Assembly (NCBI GenBank): GCA_900473045.1
Contig: UCKS01000019.1
Span: forward strand, 124,001 to 188,000
Length of the DNA: 64,000 bases
Direction of reading: 5' to 3'
Origin: Hyphomicrobiales bacterium
Lineage (GTDB): Bacteria; Pseudomonadota; Alphaproteobacteria; Rhizobiales; Rhizobiaceae
The translations under genes and the position numbers were made by a program. The notes below the pieces were generated by a model. That model searched no databases. It was not told the origin of the DNA and saw only the letters and a list, made by a program, of their open reading frames with translations. Numbering within the stretch: the stretch's first letter is position 1; every line of letters starts with the position of its first letter. This document shows positions 37,356 to 46,157 of the stretch, one piece after another.

Positions 37356-37798
37356 GAGCATGCCTTTGGTGTAGATAGGAGCGATTGGAAGAAGTTTGGC
37401 GAACGATGCCGGGAGAATGGTCTGCGCCTAGCATGAGAATGTATGCGGCTTCGTGACAGCTGGGAGATGCTATTCTCTGGTTTAGTGCGCAAAAATACGC
37501 TCTTTGGTTGTTTGGAATCAGCGATAGAGGTCTTGAGTTGATTGTCACGCAAAAGCTCGACAAAGAAAAGCGGCTAGAAATAGGGATACGCCATCATTCC
37601 ACCGCTTGTTGAAATTCGCTCAGAATGGCATCCAACCGACAAACACGTCAGACGTGGAGCGGCCGCCCGTTAGAGGGCTTGAGTTGTATGCGGATGAGAT
37701 GAATGCGGTTCTGAACCGCAGTCTTGCGAAGTTATCCGGCGTTCGATCTGGCTTTCGCCGGGGACTGTCAGCACGGCAGGATGTCGTGGCGAACTGCC
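37356..37798. other. Intergenic region between the ArsC-like and lipoprotein genes, no confident gene
   Basis: About 440 bases. A frame from a TTG at 37606 to 37836 gives 76 residues (with GLELYADEMNAVLNRSLAKL) but has no ribosome binding site or known domain, and it overlaps the end of the convergent lipoprotein gene by about 40 bases. A small perfect hairpin GCGGTT-CTG-AACCGC lies near 37705-37719, without a T-tract. No tRNA is visible. Confidence 0.4.
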
Positions 37799-38206
37799 TC
37801 AGCGGCAACCCGTACCACCCGCAGCCCAGCGCTTGATATCCGTGGTCATCCTTGCCCCTACGGTCTCGTTGAAAAGCGGCCCGAACGCCTGCAGCCGCGC
37901 AGGGTGCCCCTCTGCCTGAACCACTGCCAGCGGTCGCGATTCGGGGGAATTGCGCTTGACGATCAGGATGCGTGGACGCCCGGAGAAGGAATTCAGTTCC
38001 GGCGCGAGGCGATACGGCTTGAAGGCTGCATCACCGGACTTGAACCAGCAGGCATTGGCGCCGAGGGCCACCCGCTCCATGGTTGCCAATGCGGCGGTAT
38101 TGCCGGCTGGCGCTGGAGGAGCTTCCGTCTGGCAGCCAGCGACAATCCCAAGAACGGCTATGGATCCGGCAGTGGCCACGGAACGGATGAAAGCTGCAGC
38201 GCGCAT
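37799..38206 (-). CDS. Putative lipoprotein of unknown function
   Basis: A 135-residue protein with a lipoprotein signal: MRAAAFIRSVATAGSIAVLG followed by IVAGC, a lipobox with Cys at residue 25. The mature part has NACWFKSGDAAFKPYRLAPELNSFSGRPRILIVKRN, which looks like a compact mixed alpha/beta domain, and ends in GGTGCR, giving two cysteines that could pair. No family is recognised. It lies on the same strand as purQ, 48 bases downstream of it, and may be read through from the purine genes. Confidence 0.75.
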   Translation of the reverse strand: MRAAAFIRSVATAGSIAVLGIVAGCQTEAPPAPAGNTAALATMERVALGANACWFKSGDAAFKPYRLAPELNSFSGRPRILIVKRNSPESRPLAVVQAEGHPARLQAFGPLFNETVGARMTTDIKRWAAGGTGCR

Positions 38207-38254
38207 GAAAGCCCCTTTGATTCGGTCTCTAGGTGCCTTCTAGCAGGTCGAATG

Positions 38255-38926
38255 TTAAGCAGCGATTACATCGAGCGCCGAAGCGAACAATCCGCGTCCG
38301 TCCGAACCGCCATGGGCGGCTTCGATCAGGTTTTCCGGATGCGGCATCATGCCGAGGACGTTGCCTCCAGCATTGACGATCCCGGCGATGTCGTTGACCG
38401 AACCGTTCGGATTGGTGCCTGCGGCATAGCGGAAAACCACCTGGCCGTTATCTTCGATGCTCTGGAGCGTTTCCGCATCGGCAAAATAATTGCCATCGTG
38501 ATGGGCAACCGGGCAGCGGATGATCTGGCCCTGTTCATAGGCCCGGCTGAAGTCGGTATTGGCGTTGACGACTTCGAGCTTGATTTCCTTGCAGACGAAT
38601 TTCAGCGAGGCATTGCGCATCAGAGCGCCCGGCAGGAGGCCCGCTTCGACGAGAATCTGGAAGCCGTTGCAGACACCCAGCACCTTGACGCCGGCTTCGG
38701 CCTTGGCCTTGATTGCCTGCATCACCGGCATGCGCGCCGCGATCGCGCCACAGCGCAGGTAGTCGCCGTAGGAGAAGCCGCCGGGAATGACGATCAGATC
38801 GACATCCGGAATGTCCGTTTCGGTCTGCCAGATGGTGACCGGCGCCTTGCCGGAAATCTTGGTCAGTGCTGCGATCATGTCGCGGTCACGATTGAGGCCT
38901 GGAAGCTGAACGACGGCGGATTTCAT
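38255..38926 (-). CDS. purQ: Phosphoribosylformylglycinamidine synthase subunit PurQ
   Basis: A 223-residue class I glutaminase that feeds ammonia to PurL. The nucleophile elbow is [17 protein letters not shown] (Cys near residue 86); [18 protein letters not shown] precedes it, and the His-x-Glu of the triad is in [15 protein letters not shown] near residue 196. Its ATG overlaps the stop of the preceding small gene (ATGA), so translation is coupled. Together with purS and purL it forms the bacterial-type three-part FGAM synthase. Confidence 0.96.
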   Translation of the reverse strand: MKSAVVQLPGLNRDRDMIAALTKISGKAPVTIWQTETDIPDVDLIVIPGGFSYGDYLRCGAIAARMPVMQAIKAKAEAGVKVLGVCNGFQILVEAGLLPGALMRNASLKFVCKEIKLEVVNANTDFSRAYEQGQIIRCPVAHHDGNYFADAETLQSIEDNGQVVFRYAAGTNPNGSVNDIAGIVNAGGNVLGMMPHPENLIEAAHGGSDGRGLFASALDVIAA

Positions 38927-39185
38927 GGGTGCGGTTCAAACCTGGATTGGGCCTCGGCAAGCTCACGCAATTCGAGGCGGTTTTCTATTCTCTCCAAACG
39001 CTCATCGATCCGATGAAGCATTGCATAGAGCGTGTTGATGTCGTTTTGATGGGCATGCAACGACAGTCTTATCGAGTCGAGCCTATTTCGCTTCGAAGGT
39101 CACGGATCGCATTGTCGGATTTGTCGGCCCTAACGTGCACACGCCGCAAAATCTCATGAATGAGCTCCTGAGTGCCATCAGCCAT
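38923..39185 (-). pseudogene. Small coiled-coil protein gene between purS and purQ, frameshifted
   Basis: Starting at ATG 39185 the frame reads MADGTQELIHEILRRVHVRA then KSDNAIRDLRSE, and stops early at 39067-39069. From the AAA at 39086-39088 onward, the -1 frame continues naturally: RLDSIRLSLHAHQNDINTLY, then MLHRIDERLERIENRLELRE and SRFEPHP, ending with a TGA that overlaps the purQ ATG. One missing A in this run restores a protein of about 87 residues, nearly all heptad-patterned helix. The stop/start overlap argues that the second frame was truly coding. It is a recent mutation or a homopolymer sequencing error. No known family recognised. Confidence 0.72.
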
Positions 39186-39189
39186 GAAA

Positions 39190-39384
39190 CTAGCCCAGCT
39201 TCTCCAAGCGATTTCCGAACAATGTACGCTTGAGCACCTCTGTTCGTTCACGACCTTCCGCCAATTCCCGGTTGGTTTCCCGCATAAAGGTCACCAATTC
39301 GTCCAGAGACTGCGCGGTTTCTTGAAGTCGACGGTCAAGTTCCAAAACTTCCGCGTAGAGCATTTCTTTCGTAACTTCGGCCAT
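39190..39384 (-). CDS. Small coiled-coil hypothetical protein downstream of purS
   Basis: A 64-residue, highly charged protein: MAEVTKEMLYAEVLELDRRL, then SLDELVTFMRETNRELAEGRER. Leucines and methionines at heptad spacing predict one long helix that could dimerise. GAGGTGG precedes the ATG by about 4 bases, a strong ribosome binding site. It starts 20 bases after purS ends and stops 4 bases before the next small gene, so it sits inside the purC-purS-purQ run. No known domain; a scaffold or partner for the purine enzymes is only a guess. Confidence 0.68.
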   Translation of the reverse strand: MAEVTKEMLYAEVLELDRRLQETAQSLDELVTFMRETNRELAEGRERTEVLKRTLFGNRLEKLG

Positions 39385-39404
39385 CCGACCACCTCATTCA
39401 ACCA

Positions 39405-39647
39405 TCAGGCGAGTGAGATAGTGTAATTCTCAATCACCGTGTTGGCGAGGAGTTTCTCGCACATGGCTTTCACTTCGGCTTCAGCCTTTGCCTTGTCGGC
39501 AGTGTCGATTTGCAGATCGAAAACCTTGCCCTGGCGGACATGGCCGATGCCGTCGAAGCCGAGAGCGCCAAGGGCGCCCTCGATTGCCTTGCCCTGGGGG
39601 TCGAGAACGCCGTTTTTCAGCGTCACTGTTACGCGTGCGTTGATCAC
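39405..39647 (-). CDS. purS: Phosphoribosylformylglycinamidine synthase subunit PurS
   Basis: An 80-residue protein that bridges PurQ and PurL in FGAM synthase. ARVTVTLKNGVLDPQGKAIEGALGALGF and VRQGKVFDLQID are the family's conserved strands and helix; VIENYTISLA is the usual C-terminus. It lies 16 bases downstream of purC on the same strand. Confidence 0.96.
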   Translation of the reverse strand: MINARVTVTLKNGVLDPQGKAIEGALGALGFDGIGHVRQGKVFDLQIDTADKAKAEAEVKAMCEKLLANTVIENYTISLA

Positions 39648-39663
39648 TGTCGTCTTTTCCTGC

Positions 39664-40428
39664 TTATTTCACCAAAACCGGGCCGGAGCCGCGGGGTGGT
39701 TCGTTCTCGTTCATGATGCCAAGGCGGCGGGCCACTTCCTGGTAAGCCTCGACGAGGCCTCCCATGTCGCGGCGGAACCGGTCCTTGTCCATCTTTTCCT
39801 TGGTCTCGACGTCCCACAGACGGCAGCTATCCGGCGAAATCTCGTCGGCCAGGATGATGCGCATCATGTCGCCTTCGAACAGGCGGCCGCATTCGATCTT
39901 GAAATCGACCAGCTGAATGCCGACGCCGAGAAACAGGCCGGTGAGGAAGTCGTTGATGCGGATGGCAAGTGCCATGATGTCATCAAGTTCCTGCGGGCTT
40001 GCCCAGCCGAATGCTGTGATATGCTCTTCGGAGACCATCGGGTCATCAAGCGCATCGGCCTTGTAGTAGAACTCGATGATCGAGCGCGGCAGAACCACGC
40101 CTTCCTCGATGCCAAGGCGCTTGGACAGCGAGCCGGCAGCAACGTTGCGCACGACGATCTCGAGCGGAATGATTTCCACTTCCTTGATCAGCTGCTCGCG
40201 CATGTTGAGGCGGCGGATGAAGTGGGTGGGAATGCCGATACGGTTCAGATTGGTAAAGATATATTCCGAAATCCGGTTGTTGAGCACACCCTTGCCGTCG
40301 ATGATCTCATGCTTCTTGGCATTGAAGGCCGTAGCATCATCTTTGAAGAACTGAATCAGAGTGCCCGGCTCAGGACCTTCGTAAAGGATCTTGGCCTTGC
40401 CCTCGTAGATACGGCGGCGACGGTTCAT
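39664..40428 (-). CDS. purC: SAICAR synthetase
   Basis: A 254-residue enzyme joining aspartate to CAIR in purine synthesis. [22 protein letters not shown] starts the ATP-binding region; [22 protein letters not shown] (about 87-108) and [31 protein letters not shown] (about 175-205) are the two PurC signatures. The start at 40428 is the family norm; the longer frame to 40494 is not. It is the first gene of a purC-purS-x-y-purQ run. A perfect palindrome lies about 70 bases upstream. Confidence 0.96.
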   Translation of the reverse strand: MNRRRRIYEGKAKILYEGPEPGTLIQFFKDDATAFNAKKHEIIDGKGVLNNRISEYIFTNLNRIGIPTHFIRRLNMREQLIKEVEIIPLEIVVRNVAAGSLSKRLGIEEGVVLPRSIIEFYYKADALDDPMVSEEHITAFGWASPQELDDIMALAIRINDFLTGLFLGVGIQLVDFKIECGRLFEGDMMRIILADEISPDSCRLWDVETKEKMDKDRFRRDMGGLVEAYQEVARRLGIMNENEPPRGSGPVLVK

Positions 40429-40497
40429 GAATGATGTCTCTATCTTTAAAGGCGCTCTTGGGCTGCGCACTCGGTATTTTCTAAGGCGGTCCATAAC

Positions 40498-40515
40498 TGA
40501 AATGAAACCATTTCA
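40498..40515. promoter_or_regulatory. Palindrome between purC and the ATPase zeta gene
   Basis: TGAAATG and CATTTCA, perfect 7-base arms around AAAC, about 70 bases upstream of purC and 160 upstream of the zeta gene. A weak TTGTGA-N16-TTATGG promoter for purC overlaps it. Candidate operator; regulator unknown. Confidence 0.45.
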
Positions 40516-40673
40516 CAATCGGGGACTGATCCGATCCCCTGAATTAGGTCGCCTCAATTGGGTTCAGGGTACCACGAAAGTCGTCTTGCCGGAAAACTTC
40601 GCATTGCACTTTCGGCGGCCTTTTGGTTTATGGGCGAAAAGCGAAACGTAAAACGGTTTTTTGGAGATCGGAG

Positions 40674-40988
40674 ATGACCAATATGCAGGATCGCGAAAAG
40701 GCGTTCGAATCGAAATTTGCTCTTGATGAAGAGTTGAAGTTCAAGGCCGAGGCGCGCCGCAACAAGCTTCTTGGTCTTTGGGCTGCCGAGCTTCTGGGCA
40801 AGAGCGACCCGGCAGCCTACGCAAAGGACGTCGTCGCCGCCGATTTCGAAGAGGCTGGCCACGAGGATGTCGTGCGCAAGATCCGCGCTGATTTCGATGC
40901 GGCCGGTATCGCCCTGACGGACGACCAGATTCGTCTGAAGATGCTTGAGCTTCTGTCCGAAGCCGTCACGCAGATTCAGAACGGCTGA
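40674..40988 (+). CDS. F1-ATPase inhibitor subunit zeta (DUF1476)
   Basis: A 104-residue, all-helical protein: MQDREKAFESKFALDEELKF is the inhibitory N-terminus and RRNKLLGLWAAELLGKSDPAAYAKDVV the start of the four-helix core of DUF1476. In Paracoccus and other Alphaproteobacteria the zeta subunit binds F1 and blocks ATP hydrolysis. GGAG lies 7 bases before ATG 40674; the ATG at 40683 is an alternative. It is divergent from purC and ends in a strong terminator. Confidence 0.93.
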   Translation: MTNMQDREKAFESKFALDEELKFKAEARRNKLLGLWAAELLGKSDPAAYAKDVVAADFEEAGHEDVVRKIRADFDAAGIALTDDQIRLKMLELLSEAVTQIQNG

Positions 40989-41010
40989 TATCGCTGTATT
41001 GCCTATTTTG

Positions 41011-41040
41011 AACCGCCCGAGCTTTCGGGCGGTTTTTTTA
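41011..41040 (+). terminator. Rho-independent terminator of the ATPase zeta gene
   Basis: AACCGCCCGA and TCGGGCGGTT arms around GCTT, followed by TTTTT. Its T-tract contains the stop codon of the convergent gene (41038-41040). Confidence 0.92.
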
Positions 41041-41343
41041 TGCCTTGCGGCCGCTCAGGACCATTGTGTGCACAGGTTCGTCGGATGTTTCCGGCCGCCG
41101 CCAGCTGCCGGAACGGATAAATGTCGCAAGGTCCGCTTTGGTCATTGGCCGGGCGAAGGCCTTGCAGCGTATCACAGCCGAGATCGCGCAGAATATGGCG
41201 TGGTGGATCGTCTTCACACTCTCGGTGACGACTTCGATATCGAGCGAAGACCGATATCCGATCAGCTTGCGCTGCTCGGCCGCCTCGATGAGCGGCGTGA
41301 CGAGGGCGAGATCGATCTTGAGGCGGCTCGGATTGAGCTTCAT
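41038..41343 (-). CDS. Hypothetical protein
   Basis: A 101-residue protein: MKLNPSRLKIDLALVTPLIE, then SSLDIEVVTESVKTIHHAIFCAISAVIRCKAFARPMTKADLATFI. It has two cysteines in the helical middle, but no domain that I recognise. Its stop codon lies in the T-tract of the convergent terminator. It follows the alpha/beta hydrolase gene by 42 bases on the same strand and is probably co-transcribed. Codon usage looks like the neighbours, which supports real coding. Confidence 0.55.
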   Translation of the reverse strand: MKLNPSRLKIDLALVTPLIEAAEQRKLIGYRSSLDIEVVTESVKTIHHAIFCAISAVIRCKAFARPMTKADLATFIRSGSWRRPETSDEPVHTMVLSGRKA

Positions 41344-41385
41344 CAGGCCGACGATCGAGGGAGCCGCTAAAGTGTCGCAACCAGA

Positions 41386-41940
41386 TCAGGGCTGCAGCCG
41401 GTTGAGAAACTGGGCAAAGACCATCGTGCCTTCCGGCCAGGGGCCGTGCCCAGATTCACTGTTGATATGTCCGGATTCGCCAGCATCAACCAAAAGGGAG
41501 CCCCAGGCATTGGCGACGTCGCCCGCATGTTCATAGGAGCCGAATGGATCGTTGCGGCTTGCCACGACCAGACTTGGAAATGGCAGCGGATCGCGGGGGT
41601 AGGGGCCGAACGTCATCAGGTGTTTCGGGCGGATCTTCTGATTGGTCACCTCTGGAGGTGCAACGAGGAAGGCGCCGGCGATCTTCTTTTCGATATGCGG
41701 CAGCGCATGAAGCGCGGTTGCCACGCCAAGCGAGTGCGCGACGATGACGATGGGCTTGGTCGACGCATTGATGTCGTCGATCATCCTCTTGACCCAATCT
41801 TCGCGCACGGGCTTGGCCCATTCAGCCTGCTCGACGCGCCGCGCCGAGGCAAGTTTGTTCTGCCATCGGGTTTGCCAATGGTCCGGTCCGGAATTGGTGT
41901 AACCGGGTACGATCAGGATATCTGCTTCGGATGCTTTCAT
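41386..41940 (-). CDS. RBBP9/YdeN-type serine hydrolase
   Basis: A 184-residue alpha/beta hydrolase. ILIVPGYTNSGPDHWQTRWQ (about residues 8-27) is the oxyanion region typical of the RBBP9/YdeN family, IVIVAHSLGVATALHAL holds the nucleophile Ser (GHSLG-like AHSLG, near 71), and the acid and His lie in VVASRNDPFGSYEHA and AGESGHINSESGHGPW. The family has few known substrates. The start ATG at 41940 removes an improbable 30-residue extension. Confidence 0.9.
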   Translation of the reverse strand: MKASEADILIVPGYTNSGPDHWQTRWQNKLASARRVEQAEWAKPVREDWVKRMIDDINASTKPIVIVAHSLGVATALHALPHIEKKIAGAFLVAPPEVTNQKIRPKHLMTFGPYPRDPLPFPSLVVASRNDPFGSYEHAGDVANAWGSLLVDAGESGHINSESGHGPWPEGTMVFAQFLNRLQP

Positions 41941-42165
41941 GATAACGGCGATTTGAGGTCGAGGAGAGCGGAAGTCAAGTGTAAGACTGACAGATTTGGT
42001 ATATGCTGGTTGCACGGTGCGATTGGTCACGACGCCCCGTGGCGAAAAAACGCCAATACCGGGAGCATCGCATTTCGGTCTATCCTACCGGACTGCCCTT
42101 CAAGCCGACACTAGTGATTGTTCTCGAATGACGTGACGCCGCGTGTTTCAGGAGGAGAATTGGTC

Positions 42166-42972
42166 ATGACAGCATTTCATGTAATGGCAGGATCCGGTGC
42201 CGGGCTCGCACATCCGGACATTCGCAGGATCGGCGTTGCCGACGTTTTTGACGCGCTGCGCCTCGGTTGGCAGGATTTCAACGCAAAGCCGTCCCACTAC
42301 GTTTTTCTCTGCCTGATCTATCCCATCGCCGGTGTCGTTCTGGCCACCTGGAGTTCGGGCGTCAACATGCTGCCGCTGGTCTATCCGCTGGTTTCAGGCT
42401 TTGCCCTTGTGGGACCGGTCGCTGCCATCGGTCTTTACGAGATCAGCAGACGGCGGGAAATCGGCATGGACACGTCATGGCGGCATGCCTTCGATGTGCG
42501 CCGTTCTCCAGCGCTTGCGTCGATCCTCGGGCTCGCCTTCATGCTGGTCGTGCTGTTTGTCGTCTGGTTGCTGGTTGCGCAGTCGCTCTACACGCAACTG
42601 TTCGGCGACATGCCTGCGGCATCGCTGTCGGCGCTTTACCATCAGGTCACCGGAACTGATCAGGGCTGGAGCCTCGTCGTGATTGGCAATGCCGTTGGCT
42701 TTGTCTTCGCTGTGATCGTGCTTTCCACCGTGGTCGTGTCATTTCCGTTGCTGCTTGAGCGGGATGTCGGCGCCGTTGCAGCCATCGAAACGTCGGTACG
42801 GGCAACGCTTGCCAATCCGCTTCCGGTCGCTGTTTGGGGATTGATCGTGGCTGCCGGTCTGGTCATCGGCTCGATCCCGGTTTTCGTCGGTCTCGCCGTC
42901 ATCATGCCGATCCTCGGACATGCGACGTGGCATCTTTACCGCAAGATGGTTGTCGCACCGCAAGGCAAGTAA
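42166..42972 (+). CDS. DUF2189 integral membrane protein
   Basis: A 268-residue inner-membrane protein with about six segments, e.g. YVFLCLIYPIAGVVLATW, ILGLAFMLVVLFVVWLLVA and VVIGNAVGFVFAVIVLSTVV. The N-terminal IRRIGVADVFDALRLGWQDFNAKPSHYVF and DVGAVAAIETSVRATLANP are hallmarks of DUF2189. Function is unknown; members are common in Rhizobiales and Rhodobacterales. GGAGGAG lies 8 bases before ATG 42166, ruling out the ATG at 42118-42120 as main start. Confidence 0.88.
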   Translation: MTAFHVMAGSGAGLAHPDIRRIGVADVFDALRLGWQDFNAKPSHYVFLCLIYPIAGVVLATWSSGVNMLPLVYPLVSGFALVGPVAAIGLYEISRRREIGMDTSWRHAFDVRRSPALASILGLAFMLVVLFVVWLLVAQSLYTQLFGDMPAASLSALYHQVTGTDQGWSLVVIGNAVGFVFAVIVLSTVVVSFPLLLERDVGAVAAIETSVRATLANPLPVAVWGLIVAAGLVIGSIPVFVGLAVIMPILGHATWHLYRKMVVAPQGK

Positions 42973-43044
42973 CGCAACGTAACCTAGCAATCGCGAGAAG
43001 TGCCGCCGTCGTGGCGGCACGTGTATTGCTGCGGCATGGGAGAT

Positions 43045-43350
43045 TTAGCGGAAATATTTGTAATAGGACGAGATTTGCGCCGAGGTATTGGAGGATGCAT
43101 TCAGGCGAATACCGATCTTGTCGCCGCGATACCACTGAACAACACCGGTCAAATGGCCAAACTCGTCGCTTTGGATAGAGACTTCCTGGCCGGTCTTGGC
43201 GTTGATATCGAAATAGAGCTGAAAACAAATTCCGGCCGACGACAGGTCCTTGACGATCCCCCGGCTCGACCCACCCTTGCAGGTCACTTCACCGGTGAAT
43301 TTCGTTTCCGTGCGCACGGCTTTGCGTTCGATTGTCTGCTGGCTCGGCAT
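43045..43350 (-). CDS. PilZ-domain protein
   Basis: A 101-residue single PilZ domain, a cyclic di-GMP receptor. The binding motif RKAVR (R-x3-R) is at residues 9-13 and the second motif VKDLSSAGICFQL (D-x-S-x2-G) about residues 37-49, so ligand binding is likely intact. The start at 43350 gives MPSQQTIERKAVR. A GGDEF protein encoded 18 kb away could supply the signal; the output target is unknown. Confidence 0.88.
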   Translation of the reverse strand: MPSQQTIERKAVRTETKFTGEVTCKGGSSRGIVKDLSSAGICFQLYFDINAKTGQEVSIQSDEFGHLTGVVQWYRGDKIGIRLNASSNTSAQISSYYKYFR

Positions 43351-43463
43351 GGTCCACCCAACTTTTTCGCCTTCATTCCTTTGCAGTCTCTCCCGGAAGA
43401 TTGACGAAAGGCTTGGAGAATTCAGTCGCAATTGAACGAACTGGGTCGAAATCGGACATTTCA

Positions 43464-43498
43464 GCCAAAAAAGTGCGGAGAGCTTTTGGCTCTCCGCT
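43464..43498 (-). terminator. Rho-independent terminator of purB
   Basis: GCGGAGAGC and GCTCTCCGC are perfect 9-base arms around TTTTG; on the minus strand the hairpin is followed by ACTTTTTTGG. Confidence 0.92.
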
Positions 43499-43505
43499 GC
43501 GATTA

Positions 43506-44807
43506 TCAGCCAAAGACGCGGCGGAAGATCGTGTCGACATGCTTGGTGTGATAGCCAAGATCGAATTTCTCGCGGATTTCCGCTTCCGGCAGAGCTGCCC
43601 GTACTTCCGCGTCGGCCAGAAGCTCTTCGAGGAAATCTGCACCCTTTTCCCAGACCTTCATGGCATTGCGCTGCACCAGACGGTAGCTGTCCTCACGCGA
43701 CACGCCGGCCTGGGTGAGGGCCAGAAGCACGCGCTGGCTCATCACCAGACCGCGGAACTTGTTCATGTTCTTCAGCATATTTTCCGGGTAGATCACCAGC
43801 TTCTCGATGACACCGGCCAGACGGTTGAGAGCGAAGTCGAGGGTGATCGTTGTATCCGGGCCGATGGCGCGCTCGACACTGGAATGGCTGATATCGCGCT
43901 CGTGCCAGAGTGCGACATTTTCCATGGCCGGAACCACCGACATGCGTACCAGACGGGCAAGGCCGGTCAGGTTTTCGGTCAGCACCGGATTGCGCTTGTG
44001 CGGCATGGCCGACGAACCCTTCTGGCCGGGCGAAAAGAACTCTTCCGCTTCCAGAACCTCGGTGCGCTGCATGTGGCGGATTTCGGTGGCGACGTTTTCG
44101 ATCGACGATGCGATGACGCCGAGTGTGGCGAAGAACATCGCATGACGGTCACGGGGGATCACCTGGGTGGAGATCGGCTCGGCAACGAGGCCGAGCTTCT
44201 CGCAGACATATTCCTCCACATGCGGATCGATATTGGCAAAGGTGCCGACGGCGCCGGAGATGGCACCGGTGGCAATTTCCGTGCGGGCAGCAACCAGGCG
44301 GGCGCGGTTGCGGCTCATCTCGGCATAGAAGCGGGCGAATGTCAGGCCCATCGTTGTCGGCTCGGCATGGATGCCGTGGCTGCGGCCGATGCGGACGGTA
44401 TCCTTGTGTTCGAAGGCGCGGGTCTTCAGTGCGCTCAGCACGCGGTCGAGATCGGCAAGCAGCAGGTCGGCGGCGCGTACCAGCTGAATGTTGAAGGTCG
44501 TGTCGAGTACGTCGGACGAGGTCATGCCCTGGTGGACGAACCGGCTGTCGGGGCCAATGAATTCGGCCAGATGCGTCAGGAAGGCGATGACGTCATGCTT
44601 GGTAACGGCTTCGATTTCGTCGATACGGGCAACGTCGAAAGTCGCAGAACCACCCTTTTCCCAGATCGTCCGGGCGGCGTCCTTGGGGATGACGCCGAGA
44701 TCAGCCAGTGCGTCGCAGGCATAGGCTTCGATTTCGAACCAGATGCGGAATTTGGTTTCCGGGGACCAGATGGCCACCATTTCCGGCCGGGAGTAACGGG
44801 GGATCAT
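43506..44807 (-). CDS. purB: Adenylosuccinate lyase
   Basis: A 433-residue fumarase/aspartase-superfamily enzyme that acts twice in purine synthesis (SAICAR cleavage and AMP formation). [14 protein letters not shown] (near residue 95) carries the Thr-Ser-Ser-Asp signature, [16 protein letters not shown] a catalytic His, and [16 protein letters not shown] (about 261-276) the mobile signature loop with the catalytic Ser. Length is normal. It is a single gene with its own terminator, about 3 kb from purC. Confidence 0.97.
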   Translation of the reverse strand: MIPRYSRPEMVAIWSPETKFRIWFEIEAYACDALADLGVIPKDAARTIWEKGGSATFDVARIDEIEAVTKHDVIAFLTHLAEFIGPDSRFVHQGMTSSDVLDTTFNIQLVRAADLLLADLDRVLSALKTRAFEHKDTVRIGRSHGIHAEPTTMGLTFARFYAEMSRNRARLVAARTEIATGAISGAVGTFANIDPHVEEYVCEKLGLVAEPISTQVIPRDRHAMFFATLGVIASSIENVATEIRHMQRTEVLEAEEFFSPGQKGSSAMPHKRNPVLTENLTGLARLVRMSVVPAMENVALWHERDISHSSVERAIGPDTTITLDFALNRLAGVIEKLVIYPENMLKNMNKFRGLVMSQRVLLALTQAGVSREDSYRLVQRNAMKVWEKGADFLEELLADAEVRAALPEAEIREKFDLGYHTKHVDTIFRRVFG

Positions 44808-44868
44808 GGGCTTCAGCTTTCGTGACGATGGGAGTTGGCTGAGCCTCTAGCAAAGATAGCCGGCAATC

Positions 44869-45423
44869 TCAACGTTGCTGTTTCGGCATCCGGCCGCTCA
44901 GCCACAGGCTGGTCAGTGCGAGAGCGGCAAAACCGAGCGGCAGATAGAGGCGGATGCCCATGACGATGAACTGATAGATCGCGCTCGCAGAGGTGAACGT
45001 GAATTGGTAGACCCAGGTGCCGGTGCCGAACGGTGCATGCCAACGGGCATAGAAAATCCGGTAATCGATGGCAAAGAGAAGAGCCGTGGTGATGATGGTG
45101 CAAAGGGTCAGGCAGAGGAAGAACGCCGCAAAACGGGTTTCCCGGCCCCTGCCGATCGCGCCGAAACGGCCAAGCAACAGGGCGAACGGCCAGGACACCA
45201 GGCCGCCAGCGAAGAACAGCACAAGAATACTGGACAGTTGAGACGTTTCGGCGCCGTTGCGCAGATAGAGTGCGGCGAGCGCCGACATGGCCATCATCAC
45301 GCCCCATAAGGGCGCCCCCAGCAGAACTTCCCACAGGCCGGGTAGAGCCAAACGCAGCCGCTGTGCGGCTTTCCCCGTCAGATCGCGTTGCGCGTCCGTT
45401 TCCGCATGCTCGGGTGCACTCAT
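44869..45423 (-). CDS. Integral membrane protein of unknown function
   Basis: A 184-residue protein with about five membrane segments (for instance LLGAPLWGVMMAMSALAAL, FFLCLTLCTIITTALLFAI and LYLPLGFAALALTSLWLSG) after a charged 30-residue N-terminus. No family is recognised. ATG 45423 overlaps the stop of the upstream DUF2259 gene (ATGA), so translation is coupled and the two may work together. The frame is open to 45570 but that part is antisense-like and arginine-rich. Confidence 0.72.
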   Translation of the reverse strand: MSAPEHAETDAQRDLTGKAAQRLRLALPGLWEVLLGAPLWGVMMAMSALAALYLRNGAETSQLSSILVLFFAGGLVSWPFALLLGRFGAIGRGRETRFAAFFLCLTLCTIITTALLFAIDYRIFYARWHAPFGTGTWVYQFTFTSASAIYQFIVMGIRLYLPLGFAALALTSLWLSGRMPKQQR

Positions 45424-46157
45424 GGCGCTGCGGGCGCCGGAACGGCGATCCAGCGGCCGTCGCTGCCTTCGAAACCGACACTCAAGACCTGAACGAGGAC
45501 AATGTGGACGGGTTCGCCTTGCAGGGGATTGAACACCATGGCACCGCCGATACGGTAACCGGTCGGGCATTTGCGGCTGTCGGGAATGGCCGTGTCGGCG
45601 TGCAGCACCCGGTCCGATGTTTTTCCGTCTTCGGTTTGGAAGGCGAGACGAAAACCGGTCGATTGCGGCGTGACGTCCTTGCAGAGTGCGGTGGGAGCAA
45701 GCGGAATTTCATCAAGCGAGAGTGTGAAGTCTCCACCAACCGGCGGCTCGAGGGCATATTGCCGGTATGTCAGGCGGTGAGGAGTACTGTCCGTTTCCGT
45801 GATCGGATTGAAAGCGGCGAGCAGGCCGGGGTTGGCGCCAAGATCGAATTTCTCCACAAGCGGAGCAGCTTTTGCGGCAGTCTGTGTTCTCACCTTGGCA
45901 AGGTTGGTGTTTTCCTCATCGACGCGCAGCCGGATCGGCGTGCCGGGCAAAAAGGTATCCTTGCGGGTATCGACGAAAAAGATGTTCGAATAGGGAAAGC
46001 CGGAACCGTCCTGAACGCCATATTCCTCGAAGGCAAAGACATTGCCATCCGCCGAAAAGCCGAGCGGCTGGATCGAGGCGAAATCGCCGGCACAGGCCGC
46101 GCCGGAAAAGAGCGCCGAGGCTAGCAGTGCAGCAGCGATTCCGCCTGAAAATCTCAC
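45420..46157 (-). CDS. DUF2259 predicted secreted protein
   Basis: A 245-residue exported protein with signal peptide [20 protein letters not shown] ending [44 protein letters not shown] is the conserved start of DUF2259, and the C-terminal [10 protein letters not shown] is also typical. The function is unknown. Its start overlaps the rpe stop and its stop overlaps the next gene's start (both four bases), giving a tightly coupled rpe-DUF2259-membrane protein run. Confidence 0.85.
   Translation of the reverse strand: MRFSGGIAAALLASALFSGAACAGDFASIQPLGFSADGNVFAFEEYGVQDGSGFPYSNIFFVDTRKDTFLPGTPIRLRVDEENTNLAKVRTQTAAKAAPLVEKFDLGANPGLLAAFNPITETDSTPHRLTYRQYALEPPVGGDFTLSLDEIPLAPTALCKDVTPQSTGFRLAFQTEDGKTSDRVLHADTAIPDSRKCPTGYRIGGAMVFNPLQGEPVHIVLVQVLSVGFEGSDGRWIAVPAPAAP

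Noticed and set aside
37724-39016. 430-codon plus-strand frame over the lipoprotein gene and purQ
   Set aside because: It lies antisense to two well-supported genes, has no domain, and its start lies in the intergenic gap without a ribosome binding site.
38923-39185. Programmed -1 frameshift in the small gene before purQ
   Set aside because: The site GCGAAATAGG is not a canonical slippery heptamer and no downstream stimulatory structure is obvious; a lost A in an A-run is simpler.
43332-44825. 497-codon open frame antisense to purB
   Set aside because: Same shadow effect. It also covers the purB terminator, which would be unlikely inside a real gene.
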